Notes under the pieces: generated by a model
Seen by the model: only the letters and a program-made list of their open reading frames with translations
What the model was told of the DNA's origin: nothing
The model's database searches: none
Assembly: GCF_049808615.1 (NCBI RefSeq)
Contig: NZ_JBNCAN010000002.1
Span: forward strand, 124,001-188,000
Reading direction: 5' to 3'
Length of the DNA stretch: 64,000 bases
From: Modicisalibacter sp049808615
GTDB taxonomy: Bacteria; Pseudomonadota; Gammaproteobacteria; Pseudomonadales; Halomonadaceae
Shown here: one piece after another, positions 7,109 through 16,053 of the stretch
Position numbering within the stretch: the first letter of the stretch is position 1
How the letters are laid out: each line of letters starts with the position of its first letter
Made by a program: the position numbers and the translations under genes

Positions 7109-8887
7109 ATGAGAGCAAGAGCGCATGAGGAAAGAGGCCTCGGGTCGACGTGTGGATGGAGGGGATTGGCCCTTGGCGCCGTGCTGTTGCTGGGTGCCGG
7201 CTGCGTGAACGGTAGCGACAAGATCGAGTTGCTCGATCAGGACTGGACGCATCTGGCGGGCGCCGAGACGGTCGGTGACGGTGTACGCATCGAAGGGCTG
7301 GGGCGTGCCATCGTGCCCACGGACGATGCGGAGGATCAGACGCCGGTCGCCAATCCGCCCATCAATCTGCGTGGGCCGGTGTTGCGCGTCAAGGGTGATT
7401 TTGCCTTGTCCGCCCGAGTCTCGCGCCCGTCTGCCACGGCGGGTGGGGCCTATCTGACGGTTTACGGTGAATTGCCTCTGACTCAGGACGAGTGGCGTCA
7501 GGAAGGGCGCGCGGTGACTCTGGGCCTGGAAGGGGACAGTCTGATCGTCGAGTTGCAGGACGGTATCGACGAGCCGGAGCGCCACGTCTATTCCCTGCCT
7601 ACTGGCGCAGCGAGTCAGGCAATCGAGCTGGGCCTGGCACGCATCGGCGAAAGGTTCAGCGTTCAGATCAATGATGAGACCGTCGCCCTCATCGACGATC
7701 CGGGGCTATTTGACTCGGGATCGCTGTGGTTCGGTGCCTCCGCCGAAGAGGGTGGCGAATACCTGCTGCAGACGCTGACGGCCCGGGCGCTCGATAATCG
7801 GTCCCAGGTCACCGTTGCGGACAATGATATGCCGGTGTTCAACGCCGAGGAGGAAGTATCGCAACCCGGCATCGCCTCAGCTTCCTCCCGTCAAGACTCG
7901 GGTGGGCAATCCTTGCGCCGTCTGGCCGAAAAAAACCATCCGCAGCTTTACATCGGTACCGCGGTAGCCGCAATCCCACTGCTCAGTGACCAGGAATATG
8001 CGCGCATTCTGGCCCGGGAATTCAATATGGTGACCCCGGAAAACGCCATGAAATTCCAGTTCATCCATCCGCGACCCGATCGCTATGCCTTTGCCGACGC
8101 GGATGCCATCGTCGATTTCGCCGAAGCCAACGATATGGCGATACACGGACACACCCTGGCCTGGAAGGAAGCCTTGCCACGTTGGGTGACCGAGCAGGAT
8201 CATGGCGATGCGCGCATCCGTGACATCCTTGCCGAACATATCGCCATGGTAGTGGGGCGCTACAAGGGGCGCATTCAATCCTGGGATGTGGTGAACGAGC
8301 CCTTCGAGCCCTTTGGCGCGGAGCTTCGCACCGGTTCGCCCTGGTATCAGGTCATGGGCGAGGACTATATTGCTTTCGCGCTGGAAGAGGCGCACCGGGC
8401 CGACCCCGAGGCCAAGCTCTACATCAACGATTATGCTCTGGAGTATCCTGGGCCCAAGTCCGACGCCATGTACGCACTGGCGAAGTCGCTGCTCGCTCAA
8501 GGTGTGCCCCTGCACGGCATCGGCTTTCAGATGCACGAGGACATGACGGATGATTATCAACCTGTCGAGGCCTCGGTGTTTCGCGACAACGTGCAGCGTT
8601 TCATCGACCTGGGCCTCGAGGTGCGTATCTCGGAAATGGACGTGAACTTGCAGGAGGACGATTCCAAGGAGCGTTTGCAGCAGCAGGCGGACTACTACCG
8701 CTCGATTCTCGAACTGGCTCTGGACAAGCCTGCCTTCACCGCCTTCTCGATGTGGGGCTTCACCGATCGCTATTCATCGCTGCAGGAGTGGTGGGACGCG
8801 GATGGCTTCGGCAACGGCCTGATCTTCGATGCCGAGCACCAGCCCAAGCCTGCCTATTTCAGTCTGCGTAAGGCTTTGAAGGAGTAA
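7109..8887 (+). CDS. GH10 family endo-1,4-beta-xylanase-like lipoprotein
   Basis: Secreted glycoside hydrolase predicted to cleave beta-1,4-xylan. The start chosen is the ATG at 7109, which puts a lipoprotein signal at the N-terminus (lipobox LGAGC, Cys32); a GTG at 7052 is an in-frame alternative adding 19 residues. Residues 40-235 form a beta-rich module of lectin/laminin-G type appearance that I do not recognise with certainty. The GH10 barrel occupies about 270-590, with substrate motifs HGHTLAWK and GIGFQMH, the acid/base Glu397 in WDVVNEPF and the nucleophile Glu509 in RISEMDVN. It stands alone between two hairpins with no xylose-use genes nearby, so its role in this organism is unclear. 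Confidence 0.88.
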   Translation: MRARAHEERGLGSTCGWRGLALGAVLLLGAGCVNGSDKIELLDQDWTHLAGAETVGDGVRIEGLGRAIVPTDDAEDQTPVANPPINLRGPVLRVKGDFALSARVSRPSATAGGAYLTVYGELPLTQDEWRQEGRAVTLGLEGDSLIVELQDGIDEPERHVYSLPTGAASQAIELGLARIGERFSVQINDETVALIDDPGLFDSGSLWFGASAEEGGEYLLQTLTARALDNRSQVTVADNDMPVFNAEEEVSQPGIASASSRQDSGGQSLRRLAEKNHPQLYIGTAVAAIPLLSDQEYARILAREFNMVTPENAMKFQFIHPRPDRYAFADADAIVDFAEANDMAIHGHTLAWKEALPRWVTEQDHGDARIRDILAEHIAMVVGRYKGRIQSWDVVNEPFEPFGAELRTGSPWYQVMGEDYIAFALEEAHRADPEAKLYINDYALEYPGPKSDAMYALAKSLLAQGVPLHGIGFQMHEDMTDDYQPVEASVFRDNVQRFIDLGLEVRISEMDVNLQEDDSKERLQQQADYYRSILELALDKPAFTAFSMWGFTDRYSSLQEWWDADGFGNGLIFDAEHQPKPAYFSLRKALKE

Positions 8888-8890
8888 CGT

Positions 8891-8920
8891 TCGTGCGAGC
8901 AGCGGTAGAGCTTCGCACGA
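8891..8920 (+). terminator. Hairpin between the convergent xylanase and luxR genes
   Basis: TCGTGCGA (8891-8898) and TCGCACGA (8913-8920) are perfect complements with a 14-base loop. No T run follows, so termination is uncertain; its place between convergent genes fits a terminator or transcript-end stabiliser. Confidence 0.4.
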
Positions 8921-8944
8921 CATTACTGAAACAATTTGCCTTGA

Positions 8945-9736
8945 CTACTTCCGCTGCTGAAACAGCATGAATTGCCGAAACAGTTCTGCCTGGCTGCTGA
9001 TATTGAGCCGGGCATAGAGACGCTTGCGGTGGTTCTTCACGGTACCCTGGGTGATGCCGAGTTCCTGGGCGATCTCCGGTGAGCCATGGCCGCGAAGGAT
9101 CAGCCAGGCGACTTCCCGCTCCCTTTCGCTGAGTACGTCCTTGCCGAAATCCTGAAGCAGGGAGGGGGCCTCCTCCTGGGCCGATAGGTGAAGGCTGCTG
9201 ACGAGCCAGAACTGGCGAATCAAGGCGTCGAGCAATGGAAAGAGATACGTCAGGATGGCGAGTAGATAGGTTGGTTCCAGCGTCCTGTTGCGCTGATAGA
9301 AGCCGAAGGAAAGCGACAGGCACTCGGTATCCCCCAGGGTGAAGAAGGCGCTGGCCTCGTCATGCAGCCCCAGTTCCCGGTAATAGGTGGCAAAGTAGTC
9401 GCTGGCGCGGAATTCGCTGGGAGCGAGCTCGTCCAACGACCAGACGCCCGGCATGCGCCGCTGCTCCCAGTGCTGGAACATCGGATCGAGCAGATACATT
9501 CCATCAAGATAGGGTCTCAGCGTCCGCTGGAAGAGGGTGTCATCCAGGTTGTGCTCGAGCAGCGTGGGTCGACCGTAGGCAGAAAAATGAAAGGCGGCAT
9601 GACTGATGTCAGGAAAATAGGCCTCGAGCATTTGCCCCAGGCCGGCAAGAAAGTCCGGAGAGCGAATCTGGCCTGCCAGCCTGGCGACCGGCGCTAGACT
9701 GTCGGGAGGGATGGCAGGACGCTGTGGATCGCTCAT
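8945..9736 (-). CDS. LuxR-family transcriptional regulator
   Basis: DNA-binding regulator of 263 residues. The C-terminal 60 residues form a clear LuxR/GerE helix-turn-helix: LSEREREVAWLILRGHG followed by SPEIAQELGITQGTVKNHRK. The N-terminal 190 residues are not a response-regulator receiver (no phospho-Asp pattern seen) and are not securely an autoinducer domain; the ligand is unknown. It lies 40 bases downstream of the deacetylase gene on the same strand, so it is probably the last gene of the NhaC2-deacetylase transcript and a candidate regulator of it or of the polyamine genes. Confidence 0.85.
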   Translation of the reverse strand: MSDPQRPAIPPDSLAPVARLAGQIRSPDFLAGLGQMLEAYFPDISHAAFHFSAYGRPTLLEHNLDDTLFQRTLRPYLDGMYLLDPMFQHWEQRRMPGVWSLDELAPSEFRASDYFATYYRELGLHDEASAFFTLGDTECLSLSFGFYQRNRTLEPTYLLAILTYLFPLLDALIRQFWLVSSLHLSAQEEAPSLLQDFGKDVLSEREREVAWLILRGHGSPEIAQELGITQGTVKNHRKRLYARLNISSQAELFRQFMLFQQRK

Positions 9737-9776
9737 TCATGATTCGCTGGTGAGGCAGAGAAGTCTCGACCTTAAC

Positions 9777-10880
9777 TCAACGAATCGATCTTACCAACGC
9801 CGCCGCCTGTTCGATCCAAAGGCGTTGGTGATCCTGCAGGGATTGTTGTCCCCAGCGGGCGATCTCGTTGTTCATGGGATCGACGGCCTCGATCTGGCTT
9901 CCGCAAAGGGTCTGGATCACGGCATGCCCACAGAAAGGCACATAGCCTTCTGAATAGCCCCCTTCGTGGATCATGACCAGTCGACCGTTGCAAAGCCGTT
10001 CAGCGGCCTGCATCAGCGCCTGGGTCATTTGGGCATAGCTGCGGCTGTTGAGCAGCATGCAGCCCAGCGGGTCCAATGCGCTGGCATCGAAACCGCAGGC
10101 CACGACGATCAATTCGGGGCGGTATCGCTCAAGCGCTGGAATCACCACGTTCTCAAGGGTGGCCTGATAGGCGCCGATGCCGCTGCCGGCGGGCAGCGGG
10201 ATATTCAGGTTGTAGCCGAAGCCGGCATCAACGCCGCGTTCGTCGTGGTTGCCACTGTCCTGGGGGTAGTTGTTGTCGTGATGAATGGAGATTGTCAGGA
10301 CGTCGTCGCGATCCCAGAAGGCTTGCTGGGTGCCGTTGCCGTGATGGACATCCCAATCAATGACGGCCACCCGGCGTAGCGGGTGCCGCTTCATCATGGT
10401 CATGATGGCCACCGGAATGTTTCCCAGCAGGCAGAAGCCCCGGCCGCGGTCGCGTTCGGCATGATGACCCGGTGGTCGACAGAGAGCGTAGGCATTGTCG
10501 CAGTGACCGCTGAGTACCGCCTCCATGGCGGCAATGGCCTGGCCGGTAGAACGCCGGGCGATAGGATAGCTGTCCTTGCGCAGGGGCGCGTGTTCTCCAG
10601 CGTCACCATGGCCCCGTTCGCTCATCTCGGCCAGCTTTTCCAGGTAGTCGGCGGTATGAAAACGCAGCAGATCGCGTTCACTCGCCGGTGCTCCTTTAAG
10701 AGGAATCAGCTCGTCGATGAGGCCGCTCATTTCCAACAGGTTGCGCAAACGACGCTTGGTTTCCGGATGCTCCGCAGCCGGTGCCGGCTGAACGAATGCA
10801 CCGGGTCTGTCGAACACGGAGCAGGGGCCGGTATCGTGCCAGAGGCAGTGCTCATGAAAGGCGAATCCAGTATGGCGCAT
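9777..10880 (-). CDS. Histone deacetylase family / acetylpolyamine amidohydrolase
   Basis: Zn-dependent deacetylase of the class II HDAC/AcuC/AphA superfamily, 367 residues. The catalytic His pair is in CRPPGHHAE (His139-His140). The zinc ligands are Asp177 and His179 in DWDVHHGNGT and Asp265 in CGFDASALD. Bacterial members remove acetyl groups from acetylpolyamines or from short acyl amides. The position ten bases after an NhaC-family carrier and next to a puuR-like gene favours acetylputrescine or another acetylated amine as substrate, but this is inference; protein deacetylation is the alternative. It is probably cotranscribed with the carrier and the LuxR gene. Confidence 0.86.
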   Translation of the reverse strand: MRHTGFAFHEHCLWHDTGPCSVFDRPGAFVQPAPAAEHPETKRRLRNLLEMSGLIDELIPLKGAPASERDLLRFHTADYLEKLAEMSERGHGDAGEHAPLRKDSYPIARRSTGQAIAAMEAVLSGHCDNAYALCRPPGHHAERDRGRGFCLLGNIPVAIMTMMKRHPLRRVAVIDWDVHHGNGTQQAFWDRDDVLTISIHHDNNYPQDSGNHDERGVDAGFGYNLNIPLPAGSGIGAYQATLENVVIPALERYRPELIVVACGFDASALDPLGCMLLNSRSYAQMTQALMQAAERLCNGRLVMIHEGGYSEGYVPFCGHAVIQTLCGSQIEAVDPMNNEIARWGQQSLQDHQRLWIEQAAALVRSIR

Positions 10881-10890
10881 GACGGTATCC

Positions 10891-12345
10891 TCAGGCTAGG
10901 ACGATGAACAGCAAGGTGCTGATGACGGCGGCGATCAGTACATAGGGCAGCTGGGTCAAGGCGTGCTGCAGCGGGGTTATGTTGCAACCGCGGGCACTGA
11001 GTACCGTGGAGTCGCCGAAGAAGCAGGCATGAGAACCGAAGGCGCCGGCGGAAATCATGGCGCCCAGCGCCAGGGGCAAGGAGGCGTCCGTGGCGAGCGC
11101 CAGGGGTACCACGATGGGAAAGGCGATGGCATAGATGCCCCAGAAGGAACCGGTGGCAAAAGCGAGGCCAGCCAGTACCAGGAAGGTCACGGCCGGTAGC
11201 CACTTGCCGGACATGACGGGCATCACCCACTCGATCAGGGTATCGGCAAGGCTGAGTTGTTCGTTGATGTCCTGAAGGATGAACGCGGAGAAAACGATAC
11301 CCAGGGGCACCAGCATGAATTGCAGCCCGGTGATGATCTCGTCGAACAGGCGGTTGAGCGGCGCCATGTCCTGAGCCACGAATAGCGCCAGCGTCAATAG
11401 CAGGGCGAAGGCGACACCGATCAGGGCGTCGATGTCGAAGATCCAGGTGGCCAGAATGAGGGTCGCTACCGGCAGCAGAAAGTTGATCAGCCGGGCCGGG
11501 CGCTGAGTGAACTGTTCGGGATTGTCCTCTTCGTTGCTTTCAGGAGTACGTTCCTCGCTGCCTCGTTCGGCCTGCTTCATCTTGCCCAGGAGCGGGATCA
11601 GGCCGGCAGCCACCAGGGTTACCATGGCCAGCGCCACCCAGGGATAGAAGAGATAGGGAATCAGTGTGAGATAGTAGCTGAAACCCTGCCCCGTCTCGGC
11701 GACCTCGTGGCTCTCTAGAAGCCCCGACAGATAGATGGCCCAGGTCGAGAAGGGAATCAGCAGACAGATCGGGGCCGCGGTGGAATCGACGATATAGGCC
11801 AGCATAGAGCGTGAGATCTTGAGTTTGTCGATCAGACGCTTCATGGCTGCGGAGACCGTCATGGCATTGAGATAGTCGTCGATGAAGATCAGGATTCCCA
11901 GGCCGACGCTGCCCAGCAGGGCGCTGCGTCGTGTCTTCAGATAGCGGCCCGAGGCGTTGCTGAAGGCTTCGGTGCCGCGAGCGAATTGCAACAGGCCGAT
12001 CAGACTGCCGAGCAGGCCGCAGACCAGGATGATCCAGCCCATGGTAGGGTCCTGCATCACGGCCATGCCGCTGGCCGCCATGTCCTGCACCGCGGTGGCG
12101 GGCGAGACCATGATGAAGCCGCTCAGGGCTCCGGCCAGCAAGGCCTCGAGTGTGCGATGGGTCAACAGCGCCATGCTGATCACCACCGTGGTCGGCAGCA
12201 GGCTGAAAAGGCCATACTGATCGTCGTCGATCAGCATGTAGCCGCTGAGGCTGGCGACCAGCACCAGCCCGAGGTATAGAAGGCCAAACTGCGTTGTACG
12301 ATGGAAGGGAGCCTGACTCGCAAGTGTCTGGACATAACGGGGCAT
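10891..12345 (-). CDS. NhaC-family antiporter/transporter
   Basis: Membrane carrier of 484 residues, paralogous to the one at 1822-3774 but without its extracytoplasmic N-terminal domain. Shared landmarks are FIDDYLNAMTV, LAYIVDSTAAPI, FATGSFWGIYAI and GSHACFFGDSTVLSA. Hydrophobic segments suggest about ten to twelve helices, with a charged cytoplasmic loop around residues 265-290 (KQAERGSEERTPESNEEDN). The start has a near-perfect ribosome site (AAAGGAGGT), which is itself part of an inverted repeat. The gene heads a probable operon with the deacetylase and luxR genes, so an acetylated amine or carboxylate is as likely a substrate as Na+/H+. Confidence 0.85.
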   Translation of the reverse strand: MPRYVQTLASQAPFHRTTQFGLLYLGLVLVASLSGYMLIDDDQYGLFSLLPTTVVISMALLTHRTLEALLAGALSGFIMVSPATAVQDMAASGMAVMQDPTMGWIILVCGLLGSLIGLLQFARGTEAFSNASGRYLKTRRSALLGSVGLGILIFIDDYLNAMTVSAAMKRLIDKLKISRSMLAYIVDSTAAPICLLIPFSTWAIYLSGLLESHEVAETGQGFSYYLTLIPYLFYPWVALAMVTLVAAGLIPLLGKMKQAERGSEERTPESNEEDNPEQFTQRPARLINFLLPVATLILATWIFDIDALIGVAFALLLTLALFVAQDMAPLNRLFDEIITGLQFMLVPLGIVFSAFILQDINEQLSLADTLIEWVMPVMSGKWLPAVTFLVLAGLAFATGSFWGIYAIAFPIVVPLALATDASLPLALGAMISAGAFGSHACFFGDSTVLSARGCNITPLQHALTQLPYVLIAAVISTLLFIVLA

Positions 12346-12348
12346 GGG

Positions 12349-12375
12349 ATACCTCCTTTATAGTTGTGGAGGTAT
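12349..12375 (-). promoter_or_regulatory. Inverted repeat covering the ribosome site of the second NhaC gene
   Basis: ATACCTCC (12349-12356) and GGAGGTAT (12368-12375) are perfect complements separated by 11 bases. In the transcript the distal arm AUACCUCC can pair with the Shine-Dalgarno stretch GGAGGUAU just before the start codon and hide it. It could act as a translational switch, or as a palindromic protein-binding site in DNA. No convincing -10/-35 pair was found in the 148-base gap 12346-12493. Confidence 0.55.
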
Positions 12376-12493
12376 TGGTATCACCCTTCAATCAGTGAGC
12401 GCATTGTCCCCAAGGGGATAGGCCGGCGCACTCGAGATCCCTTCTCCGGAATGCACCGCATAAGCGCGACGGTACCAGCCGGGGTCGGGATTC

Positions 12494-13048
12494 TCAGAAT
12501 GTTCGGGCTGGCGTCGTGCAACTGACCAGCCGACAGGGTACCTTGCCGACGTTGCGGAAACGGTGCGGTATGTTGGTGTTGAAGTAGTAGGCCTCGCCCG
12601 GGCCGAGCACCCGGGTGTCGGCACCGATGGTGATTTCGATCTCACCTTCCAGCACCGCACCGGCTTCCTCGCCGCGATGGGCGATCATCTCGCGGCCGGT
12701 ATCCGCGCCGGCGGCATAGGTCTCGATCATGAAGGAGAGCGCGCGATTTTCCCGATTGGCGCCGACCAGATGATAGATCACGTCGCCGCTGCCGATGTTC
12801 GGCAGTTCGTCGGTGCGATAAAACACCTGGTCGGTATTCTCCAGCTCCATGGTGAAGAAATCACCGACGCCAATGGGGATGGCGTCGAGAATCTTCTTTA
12901 ACGAGCTGACCGAGGGGCTGACCTTGTTCTGCTCGATCAACGACAGGCTGGAATGCGTAACACCGCAACGCTTGGCCAGTTCGCGCTGAGAAATGCCTCG
13001 CAATGTGCGCAGAGCGCGCAGGCGGGCGCCGACGTTGTCCGACATCAA
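12494..13048 (-). CDS. puuR: PuuR-like XRE/cupin transcriptional regulator
   Basis: Regulator of 184 residues, the length of E. coli PuuR, with the same two-domain plan. An XRE helix-turn-helix spans about residues 8-62 (LRALRTLRGISQRELAKRCG, then THSSLSLIEQNKVSPSV). A C-terminal cupin follows at about 119-170 (GAVLEGEIEI, GPGEAYYFNTNIPHRFRN). PuuR represses putrescine genes and is released by putrescine. Here it lies 18 bases after gatB on the same strand, so it may ride on the gatCAB transcript or have a promoter inside gatB. Other XRE-cupin regulators look alike; the neighbouring polyamine genes support the name. Confidence 0.8.
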   Translation of the reverse strand: MMSDNVGARLRALRTLRGISQRELAKRCGVTHSSLSLIEQNKVSPSVSSLKKILDAIPIGVGDFFTMELENTDQVFYRTDELPNIGSGDVIYHLVGANRENRALSFMIETYAAGADTGREMIAHRGEEAGAVLEGEIEITIGADTRVLGPGEAYYFNTNIPHRFRNVGKVPCRLVSCTTPARTF

Positions 13049-13066
13049 TGCTCCTTGTTGTAATCC

Positions 13067-14518
13067 TTAGGCTTGGTCGAGCTTTTGCTTGAGTAGCGTA
13101 TTGACCTGTTGCGGATTGGCGGTGCCTCGCGAGGCCTTCATGACCTGGCCGACGAAATAACTGATCATCTTGCCACGTTTGTCCTGTTCGGCTTCACGGT
13201 ACTGGGCGACCTGTACCGGGCTGTCGGCAATCACCTGATCGATCATCGCCTCGATGGCGCCGGTGTCCGTGACTTGCTTGAGCCCCTTGGCCTCGATGAC
13301 CGCATCGGCATTATCACCTTCGCCATTCCACAGGGCAGCGAAGACCTGCTTGGCCGCCTTGCCGTTGATGGTCTCGTCCCGGACGCGAAGTACCAGGCCG
13401 CCAAGCTGCTCGGCACTGACCGGGCTGTCGGTGATGCCCAGGTTTTCCCGATTGAGTTGACCCGAGAGTTCGCCTTGCACCCAGTTGGCGGCCAGCTTGG
13501 CGTCGCCGCACACTGCCTTGACCGCTTCGAAATACTCGGCCATGGGGCGACTCGAGGACAGCACGCCGGCATCGTAGGTCGATAATCCCAGCTCGTTCTC
13601 GAAACGGGCGCGTTTATTCGCGGGAAGTTCCGGCAGGGTGCTGCGCAGATGATCGATGTAGGCCTTGTCGAGCATCACCGGTAACAGATCCGGGCACGGG
13701 AAGTAACGATAGTCGTTGGCTTCTTCCTTGGTGCGCATGCTCCGGGTCTCGTCCTCGTCGGGATCGTAAAGCCGGGTCTCCTGTACCACCTGGCCCCCAT
13801 CTTCGATCAGCTCGATCTGACGCTCCACCTCGAAGGCGATGGCGCGTTCGACAAAGCGGAACGAGTTGACGTTCTTGATCTCGGCACGGGTACCAAAGGC
13901 GGCCTGACCCTGAGGTCGCACCGAGACGTTGACGTCGCAGCGCATCGAGCCTTCGGCCATGTTTCCATCGGATATTCTCAGGTAAGTCACGATGGCATGA
14001 ATGGCTCGGAGATAGGCCACCGCCTCCTTCGCCGAGCGCATGTCCGGCTCGGAGACGATTTCCAGCAAAGGAGTGCCGGCCCGATTGAGATCGACGCCGG
14101 TCATGCCGTGGTAGTCCTCGTGCAACGACTTGCCGGCATCCTCTTCCAGGTGCGCATGGTGCACGCGAATACGCTTGGTGCTGCCGTCGTCCAGTGCAAT
14201 CTCGACCTCGCCCGGCCCGACGATGGGGTGATACATCTGACTGGTCTGATAGCCTTTGGGCAGGTCGGGATAGAAGTAGTTCTTGCGATCGAAGATGGAA
14301 ACTTCAGGGATCTCGGCGTTGATGCCCAGGCCGAATTGAATCGCCATGGCCACCGCGCTTTCGTTGAGTACCGGCAAGACGCCGGGCAGGCCCAGATCGA
14401 CGGCGCAGGCCTGGGTATTGGGGTCGGCACCGAAGGCGGTAGAGGCCCCGGAAAAGATCTTCGACTGGGTGGAAAGCTGCACGTGGACTTCCAGCCCGAT
14501 CACGGTTTCCCATTGCAT
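13067..14518 (-). CDS. gatB: Aspartyl/glutamyl-tRNA(Asn/Gln) amidotransferase subunit B
   Basis: Subunit B of GatCAB, which activates misacylated Glu-tRNA(Gln) and Asp-tRNA(Asn) with ATP for amidation. The start is the ATG at 14518 (MQWETVIGLEVHVQL), one base overlapping the gatA stop; a longer in-frame reading to 14992 would run through gatA and is rejected. The 483 residues include the family signature DLPKGYQTSQ, the kinase-like site residues EEDAGKSLH and DLNRAGTPLLEIVSEPD, and the C-terminal YqeY-like tail used for tRNA recognition. Last gene of gatCAB. Confidence 0.96.
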   Translation of the reverse strand: MQWETVIGLEVHVQLSTQSKIFSGASTAFGADPNTQACAVDLGLPGVLPVLNESAVAMAIQFGLGINAEIPEVSIFDRKNYFYPDLPKGYQTSQMYHPIVGPGEVEIALDDGSTKRIRVHHAHLEEDAGKSLHEDYHGMTGVDLNRAGTPLLEIVSEPDMRSAKEAVAYLRAIHAIVTYLRISDGNMAEGSMRCDVNVSVRPQGQAAFGTRAEIKNVNSFRFVERAIAFEVERQIELIEDGGQVVQETRLYDPDEDETRSMRTKEEANDYRYFPCPDLLPVMLDKAYIDHLRSTLPELPANKRARFENELGLSTYDAGVLSSSRPMAEYFEAVKAVCGDAKLAANWVQGELSGQLNRENLGITDSPVSAEQLGGLVLRVRDETINGKAAKQVFAALWNGEGDNADAVIEAKGLKQVTDTGAIEAMIDQVIADSPVQVAQYREAEQDKRGKMISYFVGQVMKASRGTANPQQVNTLLKQKLDQA

Positions 14519-15978
14519 CAGCGGTTCTCCTCGCCAAAGGCCGGACGGCGGCAATGCCAGTCGGTGGCCTGCTGGAACTGGTGGGCCACGTTGAGCAGGT
14601 GCTGCTCGGAAAAATGTGGACCTAGAATCTGCAGTCCGGTAGGGCGCTGGTCGACGAAGCCAGCAGGTACGCTGATGCCAGGGATGCCGGCCAGATTGAT
14701 GGCGATGGTGTAGATATCCTGCAGGTACATCGAGAGCGGGTCCTTGTTGGCGCCCAGATCGAAGGCGGGGGTAGGTGCCGCCGGTCCCATCAGTACATCG
14801 ACCTCTTCGAAGACATCGAGGAAATCCTGACGAATCAAACGGCGGACCTGCTGCGCCTTCTTGTAATAGGCGTCGAAAAAGCCTTCGGATAATGTATGAG
14901 TGCCCATGAGGATACGCCGCTTGACCTCGGTACCGAAGCCCTCGGCCCGGGAGCGTTTGTAAAGATCGATGAGATCTGAGGGGTTCTCGCAACGATGACC
15001 GAAACGCACGCCGTCGAAGCGTGCCAGGTTCGATGACGCTTCCGCCGGGGCGATGACGTAATAGGCGGGAATGGCCAGATTGGTATGCGGCAGGCTGACC
15101 TCTTGCACGCTGGCGCCCAAGGACTCGTAAACCTTGATCGCTTCGCGTACCGCGGTTTCCACCTCCGGATCGAGACCCTCGCCGAAGTACTCCTTGGGCA
15201 GGCCGATGCGTAATCCCGACAGCGAGGCATTCAGTTCGGCTCGATAATCCGGCACACCGCGAACCACGCTGGTGGAATCCCGGGGGTCATGTCCGGCGAT
15301 AGTCCCAAGAAGCAGGGCGCAATCCTCGGCACTGCGTGCCATCGGGCCGGCCTGATCGAGACTCGAGGCATAGGCCACCATGCCATAACGGGAGACCCGC
15401 CCATAGGTGGGTTTGAGACCGGTAATGCCGCAGAAGGCGGCGGGCTGGCGAATCGAGCCGCCGGTGTCGGTGCCCAGTGCCGCCGGCACCAGTCCTGCGG
15501 CGACCGCGGCGGCACTACCGCCGGAACTGCCGCCGGGCACCGCACTCAGATCCCAGGGGTTCTTTACCGGTCCGTAGTAGCTATTCTCGTTGGACGAGCC
15601 CATGGCGAACTCATCCATGTTGGTCTTGCCCAGGCTCACGGTACCGGCGGCGGCAAGTTTTTCAACCAGGGTGGCATCGTAGGGCGATATGAAATTATCC
15701 AGCATCCGCGAACCGCAGCTGGTACGTACGCCTCGGGTACAGAACAGATCCTTCAAGGCCAGGGGCAACCCGCTCAAGGGGCCGACACTGCCCTGATGGC
15801 GGGCCGCATCGGCAGCGTCGGCGCTGGCCAGGGCCTGCTCGGTGGTCACGGTGATGAAGCTGTTGAGTTCACCATCCAGGCGCTGAATGCGCGCGAGGAA
15901 GTGTTCGGTCAATTCGCGACTGGAGAAGTCGCCGGTGGACAATCCCGAGGCAAGCTCGGTAAGCGTCTTGTCATGCAT
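14518..15978 (-). CDS. gatA: Aspartyl/glutamyl-tRNA(Asn/Gln) amidotransferase subunit A
   Basis: Amidase subunit that releases ammonia from glutamine or asparagine and channels it to GatB. The 486 residues show the full amidase-signature triad at the classical numbers: Lys76 in LPLALKDLF, cis-Ser151 in VPGGSSGGSA and nucleophile Ser175 in DTGGSIRQPA. It lies between gatC (75 bases upstream) and gatB (one-base overlap). Confidence 0.97.
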   Translation of the reverse strand: MHDKTLTELASGLSTGDFSSRELTEHFLARIQRLDGELNSFITVTTEQALASADAADAARHQGSVGPLSGLPLALKDLFCTRGVRTSCGSRMLDNFISPYDATLVEKLAAAGTVSLGKTNMDEFAMGSSNENSYYGPVKNPWDLSAVPGGSSGGSAAAVAAGLVPAALGTDTGGSIRQPAAFCGITGLKPTYGRVSRYGMVAYASSLDQAGPMARSAEDCALLLGTIAGHDPRDSTSVVRGVPDYRAELNASLSGLRIGLPKEYFGEGLDPEVETAVREAIKVYESLGASVQEVSLPHTNLAIPAYYVIAPAEASSNLARFDGVRFGHRCENPSDLIDLYKRSRAEGFGTEVKRRILMGTHTLSEGFFDAYYKKAQQVRRLIRQDFLDVFEEVDVLMGPAAPTPAFDLGANKDPLSMYLQDIYTIAINLAGIPGISVPAGFVDQRPTGLQILGPHFSEQHLLNVAHQFQQATDWHCRRPAFGEENR

Positions 15979-16053
15979 GTAATGAATAGCTCTTTTAGCG
16001 CTGTAAATAGCCTACGACTGGGCGATGTCGCTGACACAGATATCAGTGTGGGT

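Noticed and set aside
14519..14992. N-terminal extension of gatB by about 158 residues
   Set aside because: It is gatA sequence read in another frame; the true GatB start MQWETVIG overlaps the gatA stop.
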